Assembly (NCBI GenBank): GCA_937951995.1
Contig: CALGAG010000041.1
Location: 16,059 to 80,058 of the forward strand
DNA: 64,000 bases
Reading direction: 5' to 3'
DNA from: an uncultured Bacillota bacterium
GTDB lineage: Bacteria > Bacillota > Clostridia > Tissierellales > Tissierellaceae
The translations under genes were made by a program, and so were the position numbers. Positions 53,941-62,791 of the stretch are shown here, piece after piece. The notes beneath the pieces were generated by a model, which ran no database searches, was not told where the DNA came from, and saw only the letters and a program-made list of their open reading frames with translations. The number at the start of each line of letters is the position of its first letter. The stretch's first letter is position 1.

Positions 53941-56910
53941 TCAGTTATTGTTACTGTCATCACCTTGTCCAGGTGGTGTCGCATTTCCATTCCCGTTTCC
54001 ATTCCCGTTTCCATTTCCGCTGTTTCCAGGTTCGGTTGCAGGCGGCATGTTCTCAGGAGGCGCTTCCCCGTTATTGTTGTTGAACCACTCATTTAGCCAA
54101 TCCAAAACTGGGTTCTCGATTACTGTATTCTTATCATGGTCATCACAGACTTGTGTTGGAACCTGGTAGTTGTAATCGCTTGGCGTGATTCCGTTGTTTG
54201 CAGATGGATCATAAAGAGGCTCTCTCTGGATAAATACTCTTGTCGCTACATCCTCATCAGGACAGTACTCGTTTGCAATCTTGCCGTTGGTAACATCAAC
54301 CTTCACTTCCACATGCATATCGCAATAAGCCTTTGGAACAGTTCCGTTTGCAAATATCTCGGTCCTTACAACACCTCTGGGATCATTTGAGCAAAGGGGT
54401 GTCGCCAGTAATCCTGACTGTGAGCAAATGCTGGCCGAAACGATGCCATCAGGTCTTTCAAAGCTGGTTTTACCCTCCAAGCCTTCGTGGATTGTGTTAT
54501 TGATGTACTGCCACATCTGGGCAGCCGTACTACTGTTTCTCGAAAGGGTGACCCTCGGAGAGTCGTTTCCTATCCAGGTACCTGACACATAGTAGGGTGT
54601 ATACCCTACAAACCATATATCAGCCTGATTCTGTGTTGTACCCGTCTTTCCAGCAACTGCCATATTGGACATTCTCGCCCTGCCTGCTATACCACTTGAT
54701 ACTGTTGTTCTCAATATGTCTCCCATTATATATGCTACCTGAGGGGATGTAACAATTGTTTCGCCAGGTGTGTTATCAAGTAGCACATTTCCGTTCCTAT
54801 CCAGGATTCTGGAGAATGCAATTGGCTCAACATATACTCCATTATTTGCAATGGCTCCGTAAGCCGCAGTCAATTCAAGCGGGCTTAATCCGTTTGTCAT
54901 TCCTCCAAGGCCCAATGCCGATAGGTTTTCATCGTTGGTGACACGGTTTTCAATGCTTGTAACAAAGTTATCACGTTCTGGGTGTTCGCTGTCTATTATC
55001 CCCATTTTTTCCAAATAAGCCACAGAGGTTGGAACACCTATATTCTGAACTGTTTTTACTGAATTTACATTTACGGACTGCTCAACAGACCTTCTTAGGG
55101 TATGGAGGCCCCTGTAGCCGTTGTACCAGTTCTTTGGCCAAAGGGTTCCGTTACCATCATAAAATGGTATGTCATCTATTGCTGTAGCAGCTGTCATTCC
55201 ACTATCAAGGGCTGGCCAATAGACCGCCACCGGCTTGATTGCAGATCCCGGCTGTCTGGCTGAATCTGTGGCCCTGTTGAGGATTCTTGTTCCGTCAACA
55301 TCCCTACCACCGATTATGGCCTTGATATGTCCCGTCCTGTAATCCAGAATAACTGTAGCTGACTGCGGTTGTACAATTCCTTCATCCTGAACGAAGAAGT
55401 ACCTGTTGCTTACAATGGCCCTTCCTTCCTGGGTCTGGTAAAAATCAGGATTGTTGTCAAGATATGACTTGTCTATGGTAATGACCCCATCCTCAACGGT
55501 GAACTGACCCTCTGGAATAACAATTGATCCTACACTGTGTGCTACAAGATTCTTCTTGTCATCGATGGTATAGAAATCAGCTATGTCAAAATGTGTTGGG
55601 AAGATGTTGATCTTGTTTGTATTGATTTTCAAACTGCCATTTTCAACTTCAAACTCGCCATCTTCCAAAATCAGGTTGTTCTCCTCTGTCATCAACAGAT
55701 CTTTTTTGTAGTATACTATCCTATTTCTTTCATCAATAACATTTCCCACGCTGTTTATTCTCCAGTCCACAAGGACTGGTCCTCTTACACCATCAACGTT
55801 TCCAACTAGAATTTCCACAAAGTTTGAGTAGATATCTTCAAGCTGCTTTTGCATATCCATGTCAATGGTTGCATATATGGACAAACCACCGGTGAATAGC
55901 TCGCTTTCTGCCTGTTCCCTCGTGTATCCAAGCTTATCCACAAGAGCCCTTACAACTTGAGTTTTCACCAGGTCAGCAAAGTATGAGGTTATGTCTTGAG
56001 GTTTCTTTTCCTCAGGCTTCAGGCTGGATTTAATGTCCTGGGCCAAGGCTGAATTATATTGACTTTCAGTAATCTTTTCCTGGGCCAGCATCCGGTCCAG
56101 TACAATTCTCTGCCTGTTGACCGACTCCTCATTAAATACAGCAATGTAGGGCTCACCCAGTACGTCAAGCTGTCCAACCTCGTAGTGGACTTCCGGATTG
56201 AAGTCCCCAGGCTTAACCCTGTAGTATGGCTGGAACTGAGTTGTACTCTTCACTATACCAGCAAGCAAGGCTGACTCAGCCAGAGTCAGATCCTGCACAT
56301 TCTTTGAGAAGTATGTTCTTGAGGCTTCCTGAACCCCATAGGCATTTTGGCCGAAATAGTTTCTGTTTAGGTAAGCCTCCAGTATCTGGTCCTTTGAAAG
56401 TATGGTTTCAACCTTTAGGGCCAGATAGGCCTCGGTGATTTTTCTGGTAAGGGTAACCTCGTTGCTTAAGTAAACGTTCTTTACAAGCTGCTGTGTGATT
56501 GTACTTGCACCCCTAAGTCCTCCAGACCTGAAGTTGTCCAAAACCGCACCGGCAATTCCTTCGATGTCAACGCCGGGATGTTCTTCGAACCTGTGGTCCT
56601 CGATTGCAATAAAGGCGTCAATCAGGTGCTGTGGCATGTCCTTTATGCCAACTACCGTCCTAAGCTCCTCTGCTTGGATCTTTTCAATCAGATTGCCGTC
56701 CGGGTCGTATATGCTGGATGTTTCAGCCAGTGATGTTACAATGGTAGTAGGGTCAATCTCCGGCGCCTCATCAAGGATGGATACAACGGCAGCTCCCACG
56801 GTACCACCGGCTATTATGCCGGCAATGATGATCATGACCAGAAAGATCTTTATTGCCTTTCCAAGGGTGAATCTATTCTGTTTTCTTGCTTTTCTATTTT
56901 CAGTAGACAT
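53941..56910 (-). CDS. class A penicillin-binding protein (PBP1a family)
   Basis: Class A PBPs polymerise glycan strands and cross-link peptides. The 989-residue protein has a cytoplasmic N terminus, a membrane helix (about 21-46), a glycosyltransferase domain with Glu104 (AIEDHRFEEHPG) and GASTITQQLVKNVYL, a large insert (about 365-510) between the domains, then the transpeptidase with Ser556-x-x-Lys559 (QPGSAIKP), Ser612-Val-Asn614 and Lys755-Thr-Gly-Thr. The C terminus (about 965-989) is a Gly/Asn-rich low-complexity tail. AGGAGG precedes the ATG. The tail and insert are longer than in the shortest PBP1a proteins. Confidence 0.95.
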   Translation of the reverse strand: MSTENRKARKQNRFTLGKAIKIFLVMIIIAGIIAGGTVGAAVVSILDEAPEIDPTTIVTSLAETSSIYDPDGNLIEKIQAEELRTVVGIKDMPQHLIDAFIAIEDHRFEEHPGVDIEGIAGAVLDNFRSGGLRGASTITQQLVKNVYLSNEVTLTRKITEAYLALKVETILSKDQILEAYLNRNYFGQNAYGVQEASRTYFSKNVQDLTLAESALLAGIVKSTTQFQPYYRVKPGDFNPEVHYEVGQLDVLGEPYIAVFNEESVNRQRIVLDRMLAQEKITESQYNSALAQDIKSSLKPEEKKPQDITSYFADLVKTQVVRALVDKLGYTREQAESELFTGGLSIYATIDMDMQKQLEDIYSNFVEILVGNVDGVRGPVLVDWRINSVGNVIDERNRIVYYKKDLLMTEENNLILEDGEFEVENGSLKINTNKINIFPTHFDIADFYTIDDKKNLVAHSVGSIVIPEGQFTVEDGVITIDKSYLDNNPDFYQTQEGRAIVSNRYFFVQDEGIVQPQSATVILDYRTGHIKAIIGGRDVDGTRILNRATDSARQPGSAIKPVAVYWPALDSGMTAATAIDDIPFYDGNGTLWPKNWYNGYRGLHTLRRSVEQSVNVNSVKTVQNIGVPTSVAYLEKMGIIDSEHPERDNFVTSIENRVTNDENLSALGLGGMTNGLSPLELTAAYGAIANNGVYVEPIAFSRILDRNGNVLLDNTPGETIVTSPQVAYIMGDILRTTVSSGIAGRARMSNMAVAGKTGTTQNQADIWFVGYTPYYVSGTWIGNDSPRVTLSRNSSTAAQMWQYINNTIHEGLEGKTSFERPDGIVSASICSQSGLLATPLCSNDPRGVVRTEIFANGTVPKAYCDMHVEVKVDVTNGKIANEYCPDEDVATRVFIQREPLYDPSANNGITPSDYNYQVPTQVCDDHDKNTVIENPVLDWLNEWFNNNNGEAPPENMPPATEPGNSGNGNGNGNGNGNATPPGQGDDSNNN
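53984..54019. repeat. 12-bp tandem repeat in the PBP C terminus
   Basis: Three copies of TTTCCATTCCCG (the third with one change) encode the Gly-Asn repeat of the PBP tail on the minus strand. It is a coding microsatellite-like repeat and could vary in length between strains. Confidence 0.85.
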
Positions 56911-56948
56911 TGTTAACCTCCTAAAGTTTTCACTACAAAAGATAACAT

Positions 56949-56977
56949 ATTATACCACAGAACACTTTTTTTGTTAA
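56949..56977 (-). promoter_or_regulatory. predicted promoter of the PBP gene
   Basis: On the minus strand TTAACA (56972-56977) and TATAAT (56949-56954) are 17 bases apart, 38 bases ahead of the PBP start. Confidence 0.65.
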
Positions 56978-57078
56978 GCTATGGAAGGTTACAATAAGAT
57001 TACGGAGGGTTGCTTTTAACTGGTCTAAGAGCCTTAAAAATGGTATACTTAAAACATCCTGACAGGAGAGTGATGATA

Positions 57079-58350
57079 ATGGATGATAGCAAGGAAAAGG
57101 TATTGATCGTAGGGGTCGAGATAGACAGTGATAGGGTGGACATTGATGATTCACTGAATGAATTGGAGGAGCTTGTGGAGGCCGCAGGCGGCAAGGTGGA
57201 AGCCAGAATAATCCAGAGGAAGGATAAAATCAATGCAGCAACCTTCATTGGGACTGGAAAGGCACAGGAAATCCAATCCTACTGTGAAGACCTTGAAATA
57301 GATACAGTGGTTTTCAATGATGAGCTTTCAGGTGCCCAGCTACGAAATCTGGAGGAGATAATCAAGAGAAAAATCATTGATAGGACTACACTGATTTTGG
57401 ATATATTTGCCCTTAGGGCAGTCTCCAGGGAGGGTAAGCTCCAGGTTAAGCTTGCTCAGCTTAAATACAGGCTGCCCAGGCTTGTTGGCTTTAGGGACTA
57501 TCTTTCCAGGGAAGGTGCTGGCATTGGTACAAGAGGACCTGGGGAACAAAAGCTTGAGACGGACAGAAGACACATACTCAGGGAGATAAACAATATTGAA
57601 AGGCAGCTGAAGGACCTTGAAGGGGTAAGGGATGTTAAAAGGAAAAAGAGGATATCCTCCCAGATGCCCATGGTCGCACTTGTTGGCTATACAAATGCTG
57701 GGAAATCAACCCTGATGAACCTGCTTATGACTCAGAAGGAGGGCTCAGAGGACAACAAGCAGGTATATGTTGAAGATATGCTCTTCGCCAGTCTTGACAC
57801 AGCCCATAGGGTTGGCAAGCTACCCAATGGCCAGGACTATCTGCTTGCAGACACGGTAGGCTTTGTATCAAAGCTTCCAACCAAATTGGTGGAGGCATTC
57901 AAGGGGACTCTTGAGGAGGTTGAATATGCGGACCTCCTGCTTCATGTAGTGGATGCATCAAACAAGGATCTTGATATTCAGATCAACACAACAATGGACC
58001 TTTTGAAGGACTTGGAAACAGTGGACAAGCCAATTGTTACAGTTTTCAACAAGATGGACAGGCTAAGGGAAAAGGGGATCAATATCGTGGGAATGGAAAC
58101 TGATAACCCCATTTATATCTCTGCCATAGAGGGCCAGGGAGTAGAAGAGCTTAAGCAGCTTATCCAGGACACCCTGCCTCTTGAATACAGAAGGGTAAGG
58201 ATGATGATACCCTTTGACAGGCAATCCGTATCCAGCTACCTAATGAACCAATACCAGGTTGATGAGATAAAGTATACAGAGGAGGGTACCTTGTTTACCC
58301 TGACAATAAATCATATTGACTATGAAAAACATAAGGAGTTTATTATTTAA
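57079..58350 (+). CDS. hflX: ribosome-associated GTPase HflX
   Basis: HflX is a GTPase that splits stalled ribosomes. The 423-residue protein has the N-terminal HflX domain with EELVEAAGGKVEARII and FNDELSGAQLRNLEE, the coiled linker around RREILREINNIE (motif GPGEQKLETDRR), and the G domain with G1 GYTNAGKS (about 202-210), G3 DTVGFVSKLP and G4 NKMD. I chose the ATG at 57079, about ten bases after AGGAG; an ATG two codons earlier and a longer upstream frame are possible. It is divergent from the PBP gene. Confidence 0.94.
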   Translation: MDDSKEKVLIVGVEIDSDRVDIDDSLNELEELVEAAGGKVEARIIQRKDKINAATFIGTGKAQEIQSYCEDLEIDTVVFNDELSGAQLRNLEEIIKRKIIDRTTLILDIFALRAVSREGKLQVKLAQLKYRLPRLVGFRDYLSREGAGIGTRGPGEQKLETDRRHILREINNIERQLKDLEGVRDVKRKKRISSQMPMVALVGYTNAGKSTLMNLLMTQKEGSEDNKQVYVEDMLFASLDTAHRVGKLPNGQDYLLADTVGFVSKLPTKLVEAFKGTLEEVEYADLLLHVVDASNKDLDIQINTTMDLLKDLETVDKPIVTVFNKMDRLREKGINIVGMETDNPIYISAIEGQGVEELKQLIQDTLPLEYRRVRMMIPFDRQSVSSYLMNQYQVDEIKYTEEGTLFTLTINHIDYEKHKEFII

Positions 58351-58373
58351 TGATGCGGGAGGAAGTTGATGGT

Positions 58374-59024
58374 ATGAAGGAAACCTACAGGACAATTGCC
58401 AGAAGAGGAGCTGATGAATTCATTGTCAACAAGTCTCGTTTCATAGGCTACGCAGCTCCTGTGACAACAGAAGACCAGGCACTGGAATTCATACAGGAAA
58501 TCAAGACCAAGCATAAGGACGCAACCCACAATGTTTCAGCCTACGTACTGGGGCTTGATTCAAACATCCAGAGATTCAACGATGACGGTGAACCATCTGG
58601 AACAGCAGGAATTCCAGCACTGGAGGTCCTGAAGAAAGAAGACCTGAGAAACACCGTTGTGGTCATAACAAGGTATTTCGGAGGGATTAAGCTTGGAGGT
58701 GGAGGGCTTATCAGGGCCTACACCAAGGGTGCCAAAATTGCCATAGAGGCTTCAGTCATGGTCACCATGGAGAAGTTCAGCCTATTAAGGATGGCCATCA
58801 GTTACACAGCCTACGGCAAGGTAGAAAACTATTTCATGGAAAATGGCTATGTCCCTGAGAAGGTGGACTATCTACAGGATGTCAATATTGAAATGTATGT
58901 TAAAAACGAACATTTGGATAGATTCCTGGGAGACATGCTGGATATGACAAGTGGGGACCTTGACCACACCATAGTTGAAGAAAAGTATCTTCCAGTGAAA
59001 GATGGTGTGAGATGGAGGGAATAG
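58374..59024 (+). CDS. YigZ/IMPACT family protein
   Basis: The family resembles the N-terminal UPF0029 domain of the eukaryotic IMPACT protein; a ribosome-related or RNA-binding role is proposed. The 216-residue protein has KSRFIGYAAPV, the characteristic THNVSAYVLG with RFNDDGEPSGTAGIPAL, and RYFGGIKLGGGGLIRAY, then a C-terminal ferredoxin-like domain. I chose the ATG at 58374 because the conserved start (MKETYRTIA) falls there and GGGAGGAAG precedes it; the ATG at 58350 touches the hflX stop. Confidence 0.91.
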   Translation: MKETYRTIARRGADEFIVNKSRFIGYAAPVTTEDQALEFIQEIKTKHKDATHNVSAYVLGLDSNIQRFNDDGEPSGTAGIPALEVLKKEDLRNTVVVITRYFGGIKLGGGGLIRAYTKGAKIAIEASVMVTMEKFSLLRMAISYTAYGKVENYFMENGYVPEKVDYLQDVNIEMYVKNEHLDRFLGDMLDMTSGDLDHTIVEEKYLPVKDGVRWRE

Positions 59025-59054
59025 TAGGGTATAAAGAAGACCGAGGTGATAATG

Positions 59055-59456
59055 ATGACATCAGATAAGAATCTGAAAAAGGAAATGATGGAATCCAGGA
59101 AATGGGTTGTGGTTGGCGTTTCCGGAAAAAAAGAAAAGTATGGCTATAAGATATGGAAGATATTAAGGGACAAGGGCTATACAACATACGGGGTGAGCCC
59201 CAATTACAGTGAACTTGAAGGTGAGAAGATCTATGAATCAATAGGTTCGCTTCCTGAAAAGGTGGATGTATTGGACATGGTCGTACCACCTAAAGTGAGC
59301 ATCAAGGTATTGGAGGAAGCCAAGGAAGCCGGCATAGAAATGATTTTCTTCCAACCAGGAACCTATGACGATGAGGTTGTTGCAAAGGCGGAAGACCTGA
59401 ATCTGAGATATCTTTTGGATGATTGTGTTTACGCAACACTCAAGGCTGAAAAATAG
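59055..59456 (+). CDS. CoA-binding domain protein (YccU/HcgB type)
   Basis: The 133-residue protein is a small Rossmann-fold CoA-binding protein, similar to the N-terminal half of acyl-CoA synthetase (NDP-forming) subunits. It has WVVVGVSGKKEKYGYKIWKIL, the GVSPNY and the MVVPPKVSIKVLEEA strand, and ends LLDDCVYATL. Proteins of this size usually bind CoA; function is unknown. I chose the ATG at 59055, six bases after GAGGTG. Its end overlaps a terminator. Confidence 0.88.
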   Translation: MTSDKNLKKEMMESRKWVVVGVSGKKEKYGYKIWKILRDKGYTTYGVSPNYSELEGEKIYESIGSLPEKVDVLDMVVPPKVSIKVLEEAKEAGIEMIFFQPGTYDDEVVAKAEDLNLRYLLDDCVYATLKAEK

Positions 59457-59477
59457 ACCAGAAATGGTCTATTTTCA
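59449..59477 (+). terminator. terminator after the CoA-binding protein
   Basis: A 12-bp stem (59449-59460 with 59465-59476) around GAAA overlaps the stop codon. The T content after it is modest. About 120 A/T-rich bases without a gene follow before nadE; I see no clear promoter there. Confidence 0.7.
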
Positions 59478-59597
59478 TCATTTTATTACGAATAGGAAAT
59501 TTATACTTATTCAAACCATGAATTTTCCCTGTATGAGTATCATAAAAGGTTTCCTTAATGCATCTTCAGATGATTTATTTACAAAGGAGTTGATAGA

Positions 59598-60320
59598 GTG
59601 AAGGACATGAAAAAAGACCTTGACAACCTGGTGGCATGGCTCCAGGAAAGTGTAGGCAAGGCCAATGCAAAGGGTGTAGTGTTTGGTTTAAGCGGAGGGA
59701 TTGACTCAGCTGTTGTGGCAGGCATTGCCAAGAAGGCCTTCCCAAAGGATTCAATGGGTGTAATTATGCCAATTCACAGCAATCCCAGGGATGAGGCTGA
59801 TGCCATTATAGTTGCCAGAGCCCTGGATATTGATGTTACGAGCATAGACCTTTCACAGGTTTTCGACACTTATCTTAAGGCTCTCCCCTTTGAAGGAGAA
59901 AACCCACTGGCCAAAGCCAATCTGAAGCCGAGGTTAAGGATGATGACCCTGTATTATTTTGCCCAGGAAATGGGATATCTTGTATGCGGTACAAGCAACA
60001 AGTCCGAGCTTCATGTTGGATACTTCACAAAGCATGGTGATAGCGGTGTGGACCTACTGCCCCTTGCCGACTTTGTGAAGGAAGAGGTCTTTGAACTGGC
60101 AAGGCTCCTGGATATTCCAGCTGAAATCATCGAGAAGCCACCAAGTGCAGGATTATGGGAAAACCAGACAGATGAAAAGGAAATGGGCTTCTCATACAAG
60201 CTATTGGACAACTATATCAGGACTGGAGAGGCACCGGATGAAGTAAGGGAAAAGATTGACCGCATGAACAGGATAAGTGAACACAAAAGAAATTATCCTC
60301 CTTCCTACAAAAAAAGTTAG
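59598..60320 (+). CDS. nadE: NH3-dependent NAD synthetase
   Basis: NadE amidates deamido-NAD to NAD using ATP and ammonia. The 240-residue protein has the PP-loop SGGIDSA at 32-38, the GTSNKSEL segment and EKPPSAGLWENQTDEKEMGFSY, diagnostic of NadE. There is no glutaminase domain, so ammonia is the donor. The start is GTG at 59598, eight bases after AAAGGAG; an ATG three codons later is possible. It is the last step after nadD at 1.4 kb. Confidence 0.95.
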   Translation: MKDMKKDLDNLVAWLQESVGKANAKGVVFGLSGGIDSAVVAGIAKKAFPKDSMGVIMPIHSNPRDEADAIIVARALDIDVTSIDLSQVFDTYLKALPFEGENPLAKANLKPRLRMMTLYYFAQEMGYLVCGTSNKSELHVGYFTKHGDSGVDLLPLADFVKEEVFELARLLDIPAEIIEKPPSAGLWENQTDEKEMGFSYKLLDNYIRTGEAPDEVREKIDRMNRISEHKRNYPPSYKKS

Positions 60321-60348
60321 TGAAATTAACCTTATCATATGCTAAAAT
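60320..60348 (+). promoter_or_regulatory. weak predicted promoter of yebC
   Basis: GTGAAA (60320-60325) and TAAAAT (60343-60348) are 17 bases apart, 31 bases ahead of yebC. Only four and five of six consensus bases match. Confidence 0.35.
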
Positions 60349-60378
60349 ATTTAGGTTAAGGGAAGGAGATGTTGAAAT

Positions 60379-61116
60379 ATGGCAGGACATTCCAAATGGA
60401 ATAATATCAAGAACAGAAAAGGCAAGGAGGATGCCAAGCGAGGGAAGGTGTTTACCAAGCTGGCAAGATATATTATGGTTGCAGCCAAGGAGGGTGGAGG
60501 AGACCCGGACTACAATCCTTCACTGAAGGCAGCGATTGACAAGGCAAAGGCTGAGAACATGCCCAACGACAATATTGAAAGGGCAATCAAGAAGGGCACT
60601 GGAGAATCGGGTTCTGACAGCTACGAGGAGATTATCTATGAAGGCTATGGACCATCAGGTACGGCCATTATAGTCAATTGCCTGACTGACAACAGGAACA
60701 GGACAGCCTCCGATGTTAGACACGCCTTTGACAAGTACGGCGGCAATCTTGGTCAAACCGGCTCTGTGGCCTACATGTTTGACAGGAAGGGCTTCATTGC
60801 CATTGAAAGGTCTGAATCAATAGATGAGGATGAGCTGACAATGCTTGCAATAGAGCTGGGAGCAGAGGATTTTGAAGGGGATGAGAATGGGTTTGAAGTT
60901 GTCATGGAACCTTCAGATTTCAATGTGGTGAGAAATGGCCTCCAGGATGCCGGTTACAGCTTTGCCGCTGCAGAACTTACCTACCTGCCCCAGAATATGG
61001 TGGTACTCCAGGATGAAAAGGATATCAAGAATATGGAGAAGCTAATTGACATGCTTGAAGACAATGACGATGTCCAAGAGGTCTACCACAATTGGGAGAT
61101 GCCAGAGCTTATTTAG
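60379..61116 (+). CDS. yebC: YebC/PmpR family protein (TACO1 type)
   Basis: The 245-residue protein opens [20 protein letters not shown] and has the YebC family core: [28 protein letters not shown] and [19 protein letters not shown]. Members act as transcription regulators (PmpR) or as ribosome factors that help translate proline-rich stretches (YebC/YeeN/TACO1). AAGGGAAGGAG precedes the ATG. Which role applies here is not seen in sequence. It is followed by a strong terminator. Confidence 0.94.
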   Translation: MAGHSKWNNIKNRKGKEDAKRGKVFTKLARYIMVAAKEGGGDPDYNPSLKAAIDKAKAENMPNDNIERAIKKGTGESGSDSYEEIIYEGYGPSGTAIIVNCLTDNRNRTASDVRHAFDKYGGNLGQTGSVAYMFDRKGFIAIERSESIDEDELTMLAIELGAEDFEGDENGFEVVMEPSDFNVVRNGLQDAGYSFAAAELTYLPQNMVVLQDEKDIKNMEKLIDMLEDNDDVQEVYHNWEMPELI

Positions 61117-61145
61117 GTCTGGAATAATAATTTATCAACAAACAG

Positions 61146-61190
61146 AATCTGATGGAAACGGGTCTGCCCTGATAGTCCATCAGATTTTTT
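61146..61190 (+). terminator. terminator after yebC
   Basis: An 11-bp stem (61146-61156 with 61176-61186) encloses an inner GGG/CCC pairing and is followed by TTTT. It ends the yebC transcript. Confidence 0.78.
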
Positions 61191-61207
61191 AAAGAGAGGT
61201 GTAAGGA

Positions 61208-61888
61208 TTGAAAACATTGGATATACTATTGGTTATTGTCCTGGTCATTGCCGTATCCCTTGTGGCCCTGGTAATGGCTATTGAGGAAAACACCTATGAT
61301 CTGGAATATTATATGGAGTCCTTTGAGGAAAATGGAGTCTATAATGTCACAGGAAAGACAGCGGAAGACCTGGAAGTTGTATCAAAGGATATAATAGCCT
61401 ATCTCAAAGGCAATCAGGATGATGCATTGAACAGACATTTCAATGAGCGAGAAATACATCACATGGAGGATGTTCTTGGTCTTTATGACCTTGCCAGGGT
61501 AATCAAGCTGGCATCGGCCCTTGTTGCCCTGGGGATAGTATTTTGGTTTCTATCCAAGGAGAAGGCTGGATTTATGGGGAAATGGATGGCCTTGGGAATT
61601 TTCGCAAACCACCTGTTACTGGTTCTTCTTGGCATACTTATTATCACTGACTTCACAAAATATTTCACTGTTTTCCATGAAATATTTTTCAACAATGACC
61701 TTTGGATATTAAACCCAAGAACCGACCTGCTTATCCAAATGCTGCCAGAGCCATTTTTTGTAGACATAGCGGGAAAAATCGGATTAAGCCTCATAAAATA
61801 TCTGACACTGGCCCAGGTCATAGGATATGTATTCTATAAGAAGGGTAAATATACCATAGGGAGATTTAAAAGCAACAAGAGATACTAG
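61208..61888 (+). CDS. DUF1461 integral membrane protein
   Basis: The 226-residue protein matches the TIGR01906/DUF1461 family: an N-terminal membrane helix (about 5-24), a short outer loop with the family motif HFNEREIHHMEDV (about 78-90), and three more membrane helices (about 95-115, 122-148, 188-208). It starts TTG at 61208 behind GAGAGGTG. The family is common in Firmicutes and its function is unknown. The preceding terminator means it needs its own promoter or read-through. Confidence 0.85.
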   Translation: MKTLDILLVIVLVIAVSLVALVMAIEENTYDLEYYMESFEENGVYNVTGKTAEDLEVVSKDIIAYLKGNQDDALNRHFNEREIHHMEDVLGLYDLARVIKLASALVALGIVFWFLSKEKAGFMGKWMALGIFANHLLLVLLGILIITDFTKYFTVFHEIFFNNDLWILNPRTDLLIQMLPEPFFVDIAGKIGLSLIKYLTLAQVIGYVFYKKGKYTIGRFKSNKRY

Positions 61889-61916
61889 TCAAGCAGGCCT
61901 TGTTCTTATTGAACGG

Positions 61917-61945
61917 TTTACAATAATACCTGCATATAGTATAAT
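61917..61945 (+). promoter_or_regulatory. predicted promoter of folT
   Basis: TTTACA (61917-61922) and a perfect TATAAT (61940-61945) are 17 bases apart. The riboswitch begins about 20 bases downstream of the expected start. Confidence 0.75.
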
Positions 61946-61969
61946 TAGAACTTAGATTGATTCAGTAAG

Positions 61970-62060
61970 ACAGAGTAGGTAAAGAGCGTTAAGTGCCTCG
62001 GGATGGGAAGTTGCCCGTTGACGAAAGAAATTTTCTGCGATTCTTTGCCGCATCCGCTGA
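61970..62060 (+). promoter_or_regulatory. tetrahydrofolate (THF) riboswitch
   Basis: The leader contains the signature blocks of the THF aptamer in order: AGAGTAGGTAAAGAGCG, GTTAAGTGCCTCGGGATGGGA, and CTTTGCCGCATCCGCT. These match the consensus GCGTTAAGTG, GGGAxG and TxGCATCCGCTCC pieces. It precedes folT, the common target of this class. Confidence 0.92.
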
Positions 62061-62072
62061 CAATTAGAGATA

Positions 62073-62109
62073 CTTTCTTTAATTGGCAGTAGCTGTCAGT
62101 TAAAGAAAG
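62073..62109 (+). promoter_or_regulatory. folT ribosome-binding-site hairpin (riboswitch expression platform)
   Basis: CTTTCTTTAATTGGCAG (62073-62089) pairs with CTGTCAGTTAAAGAAAG (62093-62109) over 17 positions with two G-T pairs, loop TAG. The 3' arm covers most of the AAAGGAG ribosome binding site of folT. Part of the 5' arm (TTTCTTT) could instead pair with AAAGAAA inside the aptamer region. This suggests translational control; the switching mechanism is inference. Confidence 0.7.
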
Positions 62110-62118
62110 GAGATTGAA

Positions 62119-62664
62119 ATGAAAAGAAAAGCAGCAAAAATCAACGTAAGAAGAATGGTTAAGGCCGGTTTTTTGGTGGCAATTTCAATTGTCATGACAA
62201 GATTTGCCTATATCATGGTACCCCTGGCAGGTGTATCAGCCTTAAGGATCAGCTTTGGAGACTTGCCCCTGATGCTGTCAGGAATGATGTTTGGACCACT
62301 AGTAGGTGGCTTAACGGGATTCTCGGCAGATATCATCGGCTTTCTGATCAACCCACAGGGCCCCTATCATCCGGGATTTACATTGAGCTCAATTTTGTGG
62401 GGCGTTATCCCAGGTCTTGTGTTCTACAGGTTTAGGGGAGAGAGAGATTACGACAAGGTGTACAGCTACAAGAATATAATCCTGGCTGTCCTCCTGGTTA
62501 CAGTTGTGGTTTCATTGGGTCTTAATACCTACTGGTTGTCAACCCTGTACGGCAGAGGATTTATTATCCTCCTGCCCACAAGAGTTTTGGCGGCACTGAT
62601 AAGTATCCCGCTACACACAATCATCCTTAAGTATCTTATGAAATATTTAAGAAGATTCATCTAG
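62119..62664 (+). CDS. folT: folate-type ECF transporter S component FolT
   Basis: FolT is the substrate-binding membrane subunit of an ECF folate transporter. The 181-residue protein has a basic N terminus, five to six membrane helices and the FolT features LRISFGDLPLMLSGMMFGP and ADIIGFLINPQGPYHPGFTLSS. The THF riboswitch upstream supports folate as substrate. The shared energising subunits (EcfA, EcfA', EcfT) are not in this window. AAAGGAG lies ahead of the ATG inside the regulatory hairpin. Confidence 0.92.
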   Translation: MKRKAAKINVRRMVKAGFLVAISIVMTRFAYIMVPLAGVSALRISFGDLPLMLSGMMFGPLVGGLTGFSADIIGFLINPQGPYHPGFTLSSILWGVIPGLVFYRFRGERDYDKVYSYKNIILAVLLVTVVVSLGLNTYWLSTLYGRGFIILLPTRVLAALISIPLHTIILKYLMKYLRRFI

Positions 62665-62673
62665 AAATCAATC

Positions 62674-62701
62674 CACTCCCGTCAACCTGACGGGAGTGTT
62701 T
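62674..62701 (+). terminator. terminator after folT
   Basis: An 11-bp perfect stem (62674-62684 with 62688-62698) around ACC, followed by TTTGC. The T tract is short. Confidence 0.7.
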
Positions 62702-62730
62702 GCAAGTCCAGTAATTTTTTGACAATCTCT

Positions 62731-62759
62731 TTGAAAAACATTGTTAAAAAGAGTATAAT
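62731..62759 (+). promoter_or_regulatory. predicted promoter of pduL-deoC
   Basis: TTGAAA (62731-62736) and TATAAT (62754-62759) are exactly 17 bases apart. A second TTGACA at 62719 has no matching -10. Confidence 0.75.
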
Positions 62760-62791
62760 TAGTATATGAACTATAATTTAGGAGGGTTACG

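Noticed and set aside
53984..54019. Possible CRISPR or regulatory repeat
   Set aside because: Three contiguous 12-bp copies without spacers, all in the PBP reading frame.
57010..57078. Longer N terminus for HflX
   Set aside because: The upstream codons lack conservation features and the ribosome binding site sits at 57064-57070.
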